Positions 18,073 through 26,429 of a stretch of 64,000 bases of DNA are shown here, piece by piece. Source of the stretch: Methyloligella sp. GL2 (GTDB lineage: Bacteria; Pseudomonadota; Alphaproteobacteria; Rhizobiales; Methyloligellaceae); the NCBI RefSeq assembly GCF_013341275.1, contig NZ_CP054476.1, positions 943,501 to 1,007,500 of the forward strand. Reading direction: 5' to 3'. The position numbers were made by a program, and so were the translations under genes. Positions within the stretch are counted from its first letter, which is position 1, and the number at the start of each line of letters is the position of its first letter. The notes under the pieces were generated by a model. It saw only the letters and a program-made list of their open reading frames with translations. It was not told the DNA's origin and did not search any database.

Positions 18073-18951
18073 ATGAGCACGCGGTTATGGGGAAAGCGGC
18101 CTTGCCGCGCGGTTTCCCTTCAGCTTGAAGACCGGTTTTTAGGTCAGGCGCGTCTCCGCCCGGCGGTTTCCTCCGGCGGAAACCGTCTTGCCGTCTGGCT
18201 CGCTGCGGCGCTGATCGGCGCGGCCGCATTCGGCGCCTCCGCCGAGGCTCATCCCGGTTTTGCACCGGGCTCCCATGTACCGGATTGGCGCCTTGATTGG
18301 CGCCTTGCCACGGTCGGGCCGCTTGCGGGCCTGCGCGAGCGGGAGCTTGCACCGATGCCGGGCGAGGAGCCTGCCGCCGCGGGCGATCCGATCCCGGCGC
18401 CGGACGGCGCCATGGTGCCGCCGCCACCGCTCGCCGGCTCAGACGAGGTGCTGGCCGATCCGCAGGCGCGGGCGGAGATCTTGGCTCAGCTCTACGATGC
18501 GCTGGCCGAAAGCAGCGATGCGCAAGCGGCCGAACATATCGAATCGGCGATCAGCGATATCTGGCATCAGACCGGCAGCCCGACCATCGACCTTCTGCTG
18601 GTCCGGGCGGAGATGTTCGAGGAGATTTCCGAATACGAGCTCGCCTTGGCGATTCTCGATGCGGCGATCGAGCTTGAGCCGAATGCCGCCGAGGTCTGGC
18701 ATCAGCGGGCCATGGTGCACTACCTGCGCAACGAGCACGGCGAGGCGCTGTCCGACCTCCGCCATGTGCTGGCGCTGGATCCCCGGCATTACCAGGCGAT
18801 TTGCGGGCTCGGCCGCGTGCTGGAAAGCTTGGGCCAGAAGAAAGCGGCGCTCGCCGTCTTCCGCAAGGCGCTGAAGGTCAATCCGTATCTGGTGCCGGCG
18901 CAAGCTGCTGTGGACGATCTTTCGCGCGAAATCGAAGGGCAGGATATCTGA
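18073..18951 (+). CDS. TPR-repeat protein with N-terminal membrane anchor or signal
   Basis: This 292-residue protein has a basic N-terminus, a hydrophobic segment near residues 38-55 (LAVWLAAALIGAAAFGASA) then an AEAHPG cleavage-like site. A Pro-rich region follows, then at least three tetratricopeptide helices from about residue 150: EYELALAILDAAIELEPN, GEALSDLRHVLALDPR and KKAALAVFRKALKVNP. It is probably a periplasmic scaffold. I chose ATG 18073; the open frame runs 29 codons further. A perfect palindrome AGCGATTAATCGCT follows the stop and may help termination. Confidence 0.85.
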   Translation: MSTRLWGKRPCRAVSLQLEDRFLGQARLRPAVSSGGNRLAVWLAAALIGAAAFGASAEAHPGFAPGSHVPDWRLDWRLATVGPLAGLRERELAPMPGEEPAAAGDPIPAPDGAMVPPPPLAGSDEVLADPQARAEILAQLYDALAESSDAQAAEHIESAISDIWHQTGSPTIDLLLVRAEMFEEISEYELALAILDAAIELEPNAAEVWHQRAMVHYLRNEHGEALSDLRHVLALDPRHYQAICGLGRVLESLGQKKAALAVFRKALKVNPYLVPAQAAVDDLSREIEGQDI

Positions 18952-19141
18952 GCGATTAATCGCTTTATATCAACGGCTTGATCCGACCGTTCGGGTCCCG
19001 TTCCGGCCCTGCCCGCCGCCGCTATCCACTTTTCTCTCCCTGCGACACATTGACAACCTCGAGAATGTGAGGAAATAATCTTTCCTCTCGGGAAACCATA
19101 AAAAAACGAATCCCGGGCGTTCAAGGGAGGAAATCAACGCT

Positions 19142-19462
19142 ATGAACCGCACCCATTCGGAGCGGATCGATGCCCTATTCCGGGGTGACAAGGCCTGGGC
19201 ATTTGGCTTTGTCGCGCTGCTTTGGGCAGTGGTCCTATTCGTATTCTTCGCCATCACACCGCTGGTGGAGGATAACAATGTGAAGATCGCGATCGGGGTG
19301 GCCGGTGCCGCCGTGCTGATCTTCAACACCTCTTCCATCATCGCGATGATCCGGCACTACGCCGCCGACAAAGAGGATATCTACGGCCTCGACATTCGTC
19401 ATGCCGATGCTCTCAAGAAACTGAAGGCGACCGGTCGGCTCGACCGTCAGCTGGTGGAGTAG
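19142..19462 (+). CDS. Small two-helix membrane protein, first gene of permease operon
   Basis: This 106-residue protein has membrane segments at about 20-40 (FGFVALLWAVVLFVFFAITP) and 49-69 (IAIGVAGAAVLIFNTSSII). The short N-terminus and the charged C-terminal tail are predicted cytoplasmic. I do not recognise the family. AAGGGAGGAAATCAACGCT precedes the ATG, with the GGAGG about 9 nt away. The next gene starts 4 nt after this stop, and an APC permease lies third downstream, so it may be an accessory subunit of that transporter. Confidence 0.8.
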   Translation: MNRTHSERIDALFRGDKAWAFGFVALLWAVVLFVFFAITPLVEDNNVKIAIGVAGAAVLIFNTSSIIAMIRHYAADKEDIYGLDIRHADALKKLKATGRLDRQLVE

Positions 19463-19466
19463 TGTC

Positions 19467-19868
19467 ATGGCGAAAATCTATCAGCCGCCGAAGCAAAGCC
19501 GCCTCGGCCAATTCATCGACTGCGTTTTCCTGATCGCAATCGTCTATGGCAGCCTGATGCTGCCGCTCTTGTTCAACTTCGGCAACGGAGAAGAGACGCC
19601 GCCGCCGGAGACTGCCGCCGCTGTGCAGGAGGCGACCTGGGAGTCCCTAGGTCAGAACGCCGTGATGCAGCAGCAATGGGAGAAGCTCGGTTTCGATCCC
19701 GCCAGCGCAGGCGAGATCATCAACGACCGCTTCGACTACACCATCGAGCCTTGGTCACTCGGCATCACCGCCGCGATTCTGATCGGGTATTTCATCTTCG
19801 TGCTGACGTTCTCGGAGAAGGAATACCGGGAGGTGATCGACGAGCGTTTCGGCAAACGGCAGCGCTAG
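19467..19868 (+). CDS. Small two-helix membrane protein with extracytoplasmic loop
   Basis: This 133-residue protein has membrane segments near 17-38 (DCVFLIAIVYGSLMLPLLF) and 97-116 (TAAILIGYFIFVLTF). Between them lie about 55 polar, acidic residues rich in Pro, Glu and Gln, predicted outside the membrane. The C-terminal tail (EKEYREVIDERFGKRQR) is cytoplasmic. No known family recognised. It starts 4 nt after the previous stop, and the next ATG is 9 nt after its own stop. The loop could contact a ligand or the permease. Confidence 0.8.
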   Translation: MAKIYQPPKQSRLGQFIDCVFLIAIVYGSLMLPLLFNFGNGEETPPPETAAAVQEATWESLGQNAVMQQQWEKLGFDPASAGEIINDRFDYTIEPWSLGITAAILIGYFIFVLTFSEKEYREVIDERFGKRQR

Positions 19869-19877
19869 GGGGCAAGC

Positions 19878-20057
19878 ATGACAATCTGGAGCATCGCCAC
19901 TTACGTGGCGTGGGGCATCTCCGGCCTGCTTTTGGGCTGGATGCTGTTCGATGTGATCCGCGTTGGGCAGAACTACAGCGAAAGCTTCCTGCTCAGCGCG
20001 CGGGAGGGCGAGGACGAACTTCTGCATGAAGCCGAAGAAGAGGAGGGGCGGCAATGA
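19878..20057 (+). CDS. 59-residue single-pass membrane protein, permease operon
   Basis: The ORF encodes MTIWSIATYVAWGISGLLLG and onward: one membrane helix (about 5-27), then FDVIRVGQN and a strongly acidic cytoplasmic tail (EGEDELLHEAEEEEGRQ). GGGGGCAAGC precedes the ATG. Its TGA overlaps the permease ATG by 4 nt (ATGA), which implies translational coupling and tight stoichiometry with the transporter. Unknown family. Confidence 0.78.
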   Translation: MTIWSIATYVAWGISGLLLGWMLFDVIRVGQNYSESFLLSAREGEDELLHEAEEEEGRQ

Positions 20058-21448
20058 GCGACACTGTTGCGCAAGCGCCGGAGAAAGACCGGCTATTCCT
20101 TCTCAAGGTTCTCGGCCCGACCCATGTCTGGGCGCTCGGCGTCGGCATCGTGCTGGTCGGCGAGTATATGGGCTGGAACTTCTCGGTGGCGAAAGGCGGC
20201 GCGCTCGGCTCGCTGATCGCCTGCTGGGTCATCGGCCTGCTCTATACCTGCGTGGCGATGATCGACTCGGAGGTCACCTCCACGGTCGCCGCCGCGGGCG
20301 GGCAATACACCCAGGCCAAGCACATTATCGGGCCGCTGATGGCCTTCAATGTCGGCCTCTATCTGGTCATGGCCTACACCATGCTGGAGGCGGCCGATGC
20401 GCTGGTGGTGGGCGATCTGATCCATCAGATCGGCGTTGAGACGGGGGCGGTGGGGCTCGACCCGCGGGCCTTCGTGGTGCTGACCATTGCGTTCCTCGCC
20501 TGGCTGAATTACCGCGGCGTTCTGATGACGCTGACGGTGAACTTCCTGATCACGGCGGTGGCCTTCGTCGCCATCATCGTGCTGTTCTTCGGGATCCAGC
20601 CCTGGCAGGAAGGCCAGACCATCTTCCACCGCGAGCTCCTGACGGGGCTGCCCTATGGCTGGATCGGCGTCGTCGCGGCGCTGCAATTCGGCATGTGGTA
20701 CTATCTCGGTATCGAGGGCACCTGCCAGGCGGCGGAAGAGGTGCGCAGCGCGGGCCGTTCGATCCCGCTGGGCACGATGTTGGGCATGATCACGCTGCTG
20801 ATCGCCGCATCGCTCACTTGGTTCGTGGCTTCGGGGCTGTTGCCCTGGGAGTATCTCGGACAATCCGTGGTGCCGCTCTACGACACGGCGCGGATGACGG
20901 GGAGTCCCTTCCTGCAGAGCTTGCTGTTCATCGGCACGCTATTCGCCGCGATCGCCTCGGCCAATGGCTGCATCAACGATGCGGCGCGGGCCTGGTTCTC
21001 GATGGGGCGCGACAAGTACATGCCGATCTGGTTCGGCGCCGTGCATCCGCGCTACCGGACGCCGTTCCGATCCATCGTGTTCCTGATCCCGATCGCGGTG
21101 TCCTTCGCCTTCACCGGGTTGCTGGATCAGGTGATCACCTTCTCGATCCTGTCGGGTCTGCTCGGCTACACCTTCATGTCGATCAACGTCATGAAGTTCA
21201 GGCGGAGCTGGCCGCTCGGCTCGATCGACCGGGGCTATGTGCACCCGTTCCATCCGGTGCCGGCCTTGATGCTGCTGACGCTCTGCCTTGCGACCTATTT
21301 CGCGACCTATCTGGGCTACGGCGCACAGCTGATCTCGATCCTGGTGTTCTACATCATCGCCTCGATCTGGTTCGCGCTGCACCGCTACAGGTACGTGGCG
21401 CGGGGCGATCAGTTCACCATGGCCTGGCCGCGGCCGGCGAATTACTGA
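20054..21448 (+). CDS. APC superfamily amino acid/amine permease (ethanolamine permease-like)
   Basis: This 464-residue protein has about twelve membrane segments. The N-terminal region GPTHVWALGVGIVLVGEYMG corresponds to APC helix 1 with its unwound substrate site, followed by GGQYTQAKHIIGP and a later GIEGTCQAAEEVRSAGRSIP, typical of the EAT/ethanolamine branch. The substrate could be an amine or amino acid; no catabolic gene is nearby to say which. It overlaps the preceding 59-residue protein by 4 nt and is the fourth gene of an operon whose first three genes all encode small membrane proteins, unusual for single-subunit APC carriers. Confidence 0.9.
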   Translation: MSDTVAQAPEKDRLFLLKVLGPTHVWALGVGIVLVGEYMGWNFSVAKGGALGSLIACWVIGLLYTCVAMIDSEVTSTVAAAGGQYTQAKHIIGPLMAFNVGLYLVMAYTMLEAADALVVGDLIHQIGVETGAVGLDPRAFVVLTIAFLAWLNYRGVLMTLTVNFLITAVAFVAIIVLFFGIQPWQEGQTIFHRELLTGLPYGWIGVVAALQFGMWYYLGIEGTCQAAEEVRSAGRSIPLGTMLGMITLLIAASLTWFVASGLLPWEYLGQSVVPLYDTARMTGSPFLQSLLFIGTLFAAIASANGCINDAARAWFSMGRDKYMPIWFGAVHPRYRTPFRSIVFLIPIAVSFAFTGLLDQVITFSILSGLLGYTFMSINVMKFRRSWPLGSIDRGYVHPFHPVPALMLLTLCLATYFATYLGYGAQLISILVFYIIASIWFALHRYRYVARGDQFTMAWPRPANY

Positions 21449-21558
21449 CCATGCATGTTGCATGAGCCGGTCCGGCGGGGCGCACCATCCTCCACCCCTC
21501 CATCGGAGGAAAGCGGCCCGCCGGATCGGATTTTCTCTCGTTTCAGGATATTCCGCCG

Positions 21559-22293
21559 ATGCCATTTCTCATTCTCTGTCTCATGGGCGCCGTGCTCGGT
21601 GTGCTCTACATGCGCGACAAGCGCCGAATGCACGCGGCGCGCGGCGCGTTCTTCGACCGTCTCGACGACGTGATCGACTGGCCGGCAAAGCGCACGCAGC
21701 CGGACGGGTTTCCGGAGCTGCGCGGCAGCTATCGCGGCTACCGGGTGGTGCTTCGGGCGACCACCGATACGCTGATGGCGCGCAAGCTACCTTCGCTCTG
21801 GCTGGAGGTCTCGGTGCTCGCGCCGCTGCCCTATGACGGGGTGCTCAGCTATCTGGTGCGGCCCTGCAATACGGAGTTCTTCTCGCCTTCCATGCGTCTG
21901 CCGGTCCGGCTCGAGGTGCCGGAGGATTGGCCGAAGGAGCCCTCGATGCTGCGTTGCGACGATCCCGACACGACACCGGCGCCAGACCGGCTGACGCCGC
22001 ATATGGCGATCTGCGCCGACCGGCGCATGAAGGAGGTACTGCTGACGCGGCGGGGTGTCCGGCTGGTCTATCTCGCCGACGAGGGCGACCGCTCCACCTA
22101 TCTTCTTCTGCGCCAGGCACAGTTCAGCGGCGGTGCGGCCGATCCGGCGCTGGCGAGCCGGCTTCTGGATGCCGCAATTGCCGTTGCCGAGGATCTGCAG
22201 ACCGATGCGCAGCCCTTGCCGCGGGACGCGCAGAAGCCGGCGATGCCGGATACCAAGGAGGACCGCCATGAGCGCGAAGTCGCAAGTCGCTAA
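21559..22293 (+). CDS. Conserved-looking protein of unknown function with N-terminal membrane helix
   Basis: This 244-residue protein has one hydrophobic segment at residues 2-17 (PFLILCLMGAVLGVLY). A basic stretch follows, then a soluble domain (about 25-215) with no motif I know; WLEVSVLAPLPYDGVLSYLV and RGVRLVYLADEGDRSTYLLL look like beta-rich strands. The tail is charged. It starts 110 nt after the permease on the same strand and its 3' end overlaps the next gene by 26 nt, so those two are coupled. Possibly part of the permease operon. Confidence 0.75.
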   Translation: MPFLILCLMGAVLGVLYMRDKRRMHAARGAFFDRLDDVIDWPAKRTQPDGFPELRGSYRGYRVVLRATTDTLMARKLPSLWLEVSVLAPLPYDGVLSYLVRPCNTEFFSPSMRLPVRLEVPEDWPKEPSMLRCDDPDTTPAPDRLTPHMAICADRRMKEVLLTRRGVRLVYLADEGDRSTYLLLRQAQFSGGAADPALASRLLDAAIAVAEDLQTDAQPLPRDAQKPAMPDTKEDRHEREVASR

Positions 22294-22621
22294 GGCTGCA
22301 GTTTCCGGGGCTGAAGGCGCGGAGGCCGGAACCCCGCCTTCGATGCCGCTCAGCCCCTATCTGGTGATGGGGGCGGCAATCCTGTTTCCCGGCGTGGGGC
22401 AGCTGCTCAACAACCAGCCGCAGCGGGCGCTGACCATGCTGTTCTTCATGATCCTCTTGGGCATGATCACCATGTACACCGCGCCGGAGAATGCGTCCTT
22501 CGTCGGCCGCTATGCGGGCGGCTTCGCGGTCTATTCGATCTCGGTGCTGGATGCCTATCGCTGGGCGCGGGTGCGCTACGAGGTGGCCCGGGCGGCGCAG
22601 CGGAAAGCGGCCGGCGCATAA
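22268..22621 (+). CDS. Small membrane protein, unknown function
   Basis: This 117-residue protein has an Ala/Ser-rich N-terminus and two hydrophobic segments: YLVMGAAILFPGVGQLLNN (about 31-49) and RALTMLFFMILLGMITMY (about 53-70), possibly a third. The first contains a PGVGQLLNN turn, also seen in TM2-type and related bacterial membrane proteins. It overlaps the upstream gene by 26 nt in another frame; CCAAGGAGG lies 7-8 nt before its ATG, which decides this start. It converges with pyk. Confidence 0.78.
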   Translation: MSAKSQVAKAAVSGAEGAEAGTPPSMPLSPYLVMGAAILFPGVGQLLNNQPQRALTMLFFMILLGMITMYTAPENASFVGRYAGGFAVYSISVLDAYRWARVRYEVARAAQRKAAGA

Positions 22622-22657
22622 GCGCGCCGGCACGTCCAATCTCCGTCAGGGGACGGG

Positions 22658-24094
22658 CTAAGCGCCGATATGAGAGCCGTCTTCGACGGAGGCGATGCGC
22701 AGCATATTGGTGCCGCCGGATTTGCCGAAGGGAAGACCCGCCGAGATGATGACCTTGTCGTCGGGCCGGGCGAAGCCTTCTTCCAGGGCGATGCGGCAGG
22801 CCTTGTCGACCATATCGTCGAGATCCTTGGGATCGCCGGTCAGCACGCAGTGCAGCCCCCAGACGATGGCCAGCTTGCGTCCCGTGGCAGGCACCGGGGT
22901 GAGCGCCAGAATCGGCTGATCGGGCCGCTCGCGGGCGGCGCGCATGCTGGTGTTGCCCGAAGAGGTGTAGCAGACGATGGCAGCGAGGCTCAGCGTGCTC
23001 GCCACGGTGCGGGCGGCAGCGGAGACGGCGTCGATACCGGTCGCCTCGCGATAGATGTTCTGGGCGTGGCTGATCGCTTCGTAGAGCGGATCGCGCTCCA
23101 CCTCGATGGCGACGCGGTCCATGGTGGCCACGGCCTCGTAGGGGAATTTGCCGACGGCGGATTCGGCCGACAGCATCACCGCATCGGCGCCCTCGAACAC
23201 CGCGGTGGCGACGTCAGAGACCTCGGCGCGGGTCGGGACCGGCGCCTCGATCATCGATTCCAGCATCTGGGTGGCGACGACCACGGGCTTGCCGGCATTG
23301 CGGGCGGCGCGGGTGATCTGCTTCTGGATGCCGGGGACCTTCTCCACCGGCATCTCGACGCCGAGATCGCCGCGGGCGACCATGATGCCGTCGGTCAGCT
23401 CCAGGATGTCGGCGAGATCGGTGACCGCGGACGGCTTCTCGATCTTCGCCATGACGGCGGCGCGATCCTTCACCAGCGCCTTGGCGTCGGTGATGTCTTG
23501 CGCGCGCTGCACGAAGGACAGGGCGATCCAGTCGACGCCGACCGAGCAGGCATGCTCCAGATCGGCGCGGTCCTTGTCGGTCATGGCGCCCATGGGCAGC
23601 ACGGTGTCGGGCAGGCTGACGCCCTTGCGGCTGCCGAGCGAGCCGCCGACCAGCACCTCGGCGTCGATGCGCACATCGCTTGCCTCGACCACGCGGAGCT
23701 TCAGCTTGCCGTCGTCGAGCAGCAGCGTGTGCCCGGCCTCGATGGCTTCGAAAATCTCAGGATGGGGCAGGTGGATGCGGCCCGATCCGTCCGTGACCTC
23801 GCGGCGGACGAAGCTGACCACGTCGCCCTCATTGAGGCGCATGGCACCGGATTCGAACTTGCCGATGCGAAGCTTCGGCCCTTGCAGATCGCACAGAATG
23901 CCGATCGGGCGGGCGAACTCCTCCTCCAGCTTGCGGATGGTGGCCTGCGTCTCCGTCATGCTCTCATGGCTGGTGTGGCTCATGTTGATGCGGAAGACGT
24001 CGGCGCCCGCCTCGAAAAGGCGGCGCATCGCTTGCTCGTTGTTTGAAACGGGTCCGAGCGTTGCGACGATCTTGACCCTACGGTTACGCCTCAT
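22658..24094 (-). CDS. pyk: Pyruvate kinase
   Basis: This 478-residue glycolytic enzyme makes pyruvate and ATP from phosphoenolpyruvate and ADP. It begins with RRVKIVATLGP. Active-site blocks are FRINMSH, LCDLQGPKLRIG, the Mg/K site VMAKIEKPSAV and MVARGDLGVEMP, and VATQMLESM. A C-terminal allosteric domain is present, ending in GTNMLRI. The ATG overlaps the stop of the upstream DUF1036 gene by 4 nt, so the two are translationally coupled. Confidence 0.97.
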   Translation of the reverse strand: MRRNRRVKIVATLGPVSNNEQAMRRLFEAGADVFRINMSHTSHESMTETQATIRKLEEEFARPIGILCDLQGPKLRIGKFESGAMRLNEGDVVSFVRREVTDGSGRIHLPHPEIFEAIEAGHTLLLDDGKLKLRVVEASDVRIDAEVLVGGSLGSRKGVSLPDTVLPMGAMTDKDRADLEHACSVGVDWIALSFVQRAQDITDAKALVKDRAAVMAKIEKPSAVTDLADILELTDGIMVARGDLGVEMPVEKVPGIQKQITRAARNAGKPVVVATQMLESMIEAPVPTRAEVSDVATAVFEGADAVMLSAESAVGKFPYEAVATMDRVAIEVERDPLYEAISHAQNIYREATGIDAVSAAARTVASTLSLAAIVCYTSSGNTSMRAARERPDQPILALTPVPATGRKLAIVWGLHCVLTGDPKDLDDMVDKACRIALEEGFARPDDKVIISAGLPFGKSGGTNMLRIASVEDGSHIGA

Positions 24095-24582
24095 TGGGAA
24101 TTTTCTTCAGCTTCCGGGTCAGTGAGGCGGACGGTCCAATCCCGCTCCTCGCCGGTATCAACTTCAAAGAACCCGGTACGCTTGTAGCCCCGGGTCACGC
24201 AATCGTCGGTGCCGCGGATGGTAAAGGCCTTGTCATCGGTGCACATGTGGAGCGTACCCGCCCACTCGCCGCCGCGGTCGTAGTCGATGGCGTGGAGATA
24301 GTAAAAGCGGGCGATCAAGACACCTTTAAGAAGCGTCTCGCAGGAATGGGCCGAAACATTCCACCAGCCTTCCGTCGCCCAGCCTTGCTTGTCCTTGTAG
24401 CCGATGGCGACACCGACACGGCTGGTGGTGGTGTTGCACAGCTTGAGATCGGCCTTGGCCGGGGCGCTCGCTGCCAGCAGCGGCGCGGCGAGGCAGAGCG
24501 CGGCGCAGGCGGCCCGGAACGGTTTCGGGAAGCGCCGGGCTGGACGTTCGGCAGCCCGAATGGATGTGGAAGCGACTGTCAA
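24091..24582 (-). CDS. DUF1036 secreted protein; TTG start
   Basis: This 163-residue protein has a signal peptide (AACAALCLAAPLLAASAPAKA) cleaved before about residue 45, then the DUF1036 domain: LKLCNTTTSRVGVAIGYKD, GWWNVSAHSCETLLKG, RFYYLHAIDYDRGG. Function is unknown. Only a TTG start (24582) keeps the basic N-region, with weak ribosome-site sequence. It is the first gene of a DUF1036-pyk pair, an arrangement I recall from rhizobia. Confidence 0.88.
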   Translation of the reverse strand: MTVASTSIRAAERPARRFPKPFRAACAALCLAAPLLAASAPAKADLKLCNTTTSRVGVAIGYKDKQGWATEGWWNVSAHSCETLLKGVLIARFYYLHAIDYDRGGEWAGTLHMCTDDKAFTIRGTDDCVTRGYKRTGFFEVDTGEERDWTVRLTDPEAEENSQ

Positions 24583-24852
24583 GTCTGGCCCTACTTGCTT
24601 GCGTGAAAGGTGGCGATACCGAATGGCGTGACTTAAATATTCGGCACAGACGATTATAAGAGTATTTCAACTCCGCAAAAACCGGACCGCGCCGGACGGA
24701 AACATCGAGCCGGCGGTCGGCCCCAATCCCCCGATCTTCGAATCGAAGTTTTATAGGGAGCGGAGCTTTAGCGAAAGGGCTTCAATCCTTATCGCAAAAA
24801 ATCCGACACAGGGTTCCTATCCGGGCGCGGCAGTCAAATCAATGAGGCGAAT

Positions 24853-25983
24853 GTGGAGCAAAGGACCGTTCATCCCCTTCAATCCGAGGCGGAAAACGAG
24901 GCTTACCGGCTGATCGAGGGCGATCCGGAGCTGGGGCTGATCATTCTGTGCGATCACGCGGAGAACCGGATACCGCCCGAATACGACCAGCTCGGGCTGA
25001 AGCCGGAGCATCTGCGACGGCATATCGCATACGATCCGGGGGCGCTTCCCGTGGCCGAGAAGCTGGCGGCAAAGCTCGGCGTGCCGGCGGTGGTGACGCG
25101 GTTTTCGCGCCTTCTGATCGACCCCAATCGCGGCCCCAGCGATCCGACCCAGATCATGCAGATTTCCGACGGGCTGGTGATCCCGGGCAATGTGGGGCTC
25201 AGCGAGGCGGAGAAGGAGAACCGGCGCAAACGCTTCTACGAGCCCTATCACGCGGCGATCGATACGCTGATCGACGAGGGTATCGCCCATGGCCGGGTGC
25301 CGGTGCTGCTCTCCATGCACAGCTTCACCCCGGCCTGGAAGAGCGTGCCGCGCCCCTGGCATGCCGGCATCTTGTGGGACAAGGATTGGCGGCTGCCGAA
25401 GCCGCTGCTGGCCGGGCTTGCCGCCGATCCGGAGCTGATCGTCGACGAGAACGTGCCCTATAACGGCGAGTTGGAGGGCGACACGCTGAATCGGCACGGC
25501 TCGCGCCGCGGTATTGCCCATGCGCTGGTCGAGCTCAGGCAGGACCTCCTGTTCACCGAGGAGGAGCATGAGGACTGGGCCGAGCGGCTGGCGCGCATCG
25601 TGCGGGGCATCCTGGACGATGCGGCAATGGCCGCGGAGCTGCACAAGATCCATCATTTCGGCCGCAAGGGGCATGAGCTCGAGGGGCATGAGCTCGGCGC
25701 CAGGTGCGCGCCGCCGGCCTCGGGCGGGGCAGAGATCTCCGACGAAACGCTTCGCATCGAGCTGGAGGCGGCCGTCTTTCGGCGTTTGCGCGATCACCTG
25801 CGCAAGCGGACCGATGTGCAGAATATCGATCTGATGGAGCTTGCCGGTTTCTGCCGCAACTGCCTGTCCAACTGGTACCGGGAGGCGGCCGAGGCGCATG
25901 GGCTGCTGCTCAGCAAGGAGGAGGCTCGGGAGATCGTCTACGGCATGGCCTATGACGAATGGAAGGCCCGATATCAGAAGTAA
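24853..25983 (+). CDS. Fusion of N-formylglutamate amidohydrolase domain and DUF1244 domain
   Basis: In this 376-residue protein, residues about 15-265 are an FGase domain (LIILCDHAENRIPPEY, FSRLLIDPNRG, PVLLSMHSFTP with the metal His). Residues about 300-376 match DUF1244: RLRDHLRKRTDVQNIDLMEL, then FCRNCLSNWYREAA and EIVYGMAYDEWKARYQ. In related genomes these are usually two adjacent genes, so this looks like a natural fusion. The linker holds a short duplication (GHELEGHELG). GTG 24853 follows GAGGCGAAT. gapR follows 152 nt downstream. Substrate unproven; DUF1244 has conserved cysteines suggestive of metal binding. Confidence 0.88.
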   Translation: MEQRTVHPLQSEAENEAYRLIEGDPELGLIILCDHAENRIPPEYDQLGLKPEHLRRHIAYDPGALPVAEKLAAKLGVPAVVTRFSRLLIDPNRGPSDPTQIMQISDGLVIPGNVGLSEAEKENRRKRFYEPYHAAIDTLIDEGIAHGRVPVLLSMHSFTPAWKSVPRPWHAGILWDKDWRLPKPLLAGLAADPELIVDENVPYNGELEGDTLNRHGSRRGIAHALVELRQDLLFTEEEHEDWAERLARIVRGILDDAAMAAELHKIHHFGRKGHELEGHELGARCAPPASGGAEISDETLRIELEAAVFRRLRDHLRKRTDVQNIDLMELAGFCRNCLSNWYREAAEAHGLLLSKEEAREIVYGMAYDEWKARYQK

Positions 25984-26135
25984 CGCACTGATATGAAAGG
26001 CCTAATCCTGAGATCTTTGGATAGTTTGGAAAAGCCGCCGCAATCGGCTTTCGGCTCTTGCCGCGGCGTTCTGCGGCTGCCTACTCTTCCCTTCGATTCT
26101 TTTTCACATCCGTAACCCGTTCAGTGAGGTTCAAC

Positions 26136-26399
26136 GTGACGCTTCATTCGTCAGCCCAGGAGCAGCTCCGTACCATCATCTCCCGCATCGAGCGGCTCGA
26201 GGAGGAGAAGGCGGCGCTGGCCGCCGATTTGAAGGAAGTCTATGCCGAGGCCAAGTCCAACGGCTTCGATACCAAGGCGCTGAAATCGGTCATCCGCATC
26301 CGTAAGCAGGACGAGCAGAAGCGCAAAGAGGAAGAGGCGGTGCTGACCACCTATCTGCATGCGCTTGGCATGGATGAGGATTCCGCCGCCGCGGCCTAG
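26136..26399 (+). CDS. gapR: GapR nucleoid-associated protein (DUF2312)
   Basis: This 87-residue coiled-coil protein shows [40 protein letters not shown] and [19 protein letters not shown], the complete GapR signature. In Caulobacter it binds overtwisted AT-rich DNA ahead of replication and transcription complexes. I placed the start at GTG 26136, with GTGAGG 7 nt before it, because the protein then has normal length; the open frame extends 26 codons upstream. It converges with the DUF882 gene. Confidence 0.93.
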   Translation: MTLHSSAQEQLRTIISRIERLEEEKAALAADLKEVYAEAKSNGFDTKALKSVIRIRKQDEQKRKEEEAVLTTYLHALGMDEDSAAAA

Positions 26400-26429
26400 C
26401 CTGGCTTCGAGCCGGCGCGGCGTCTTCGA

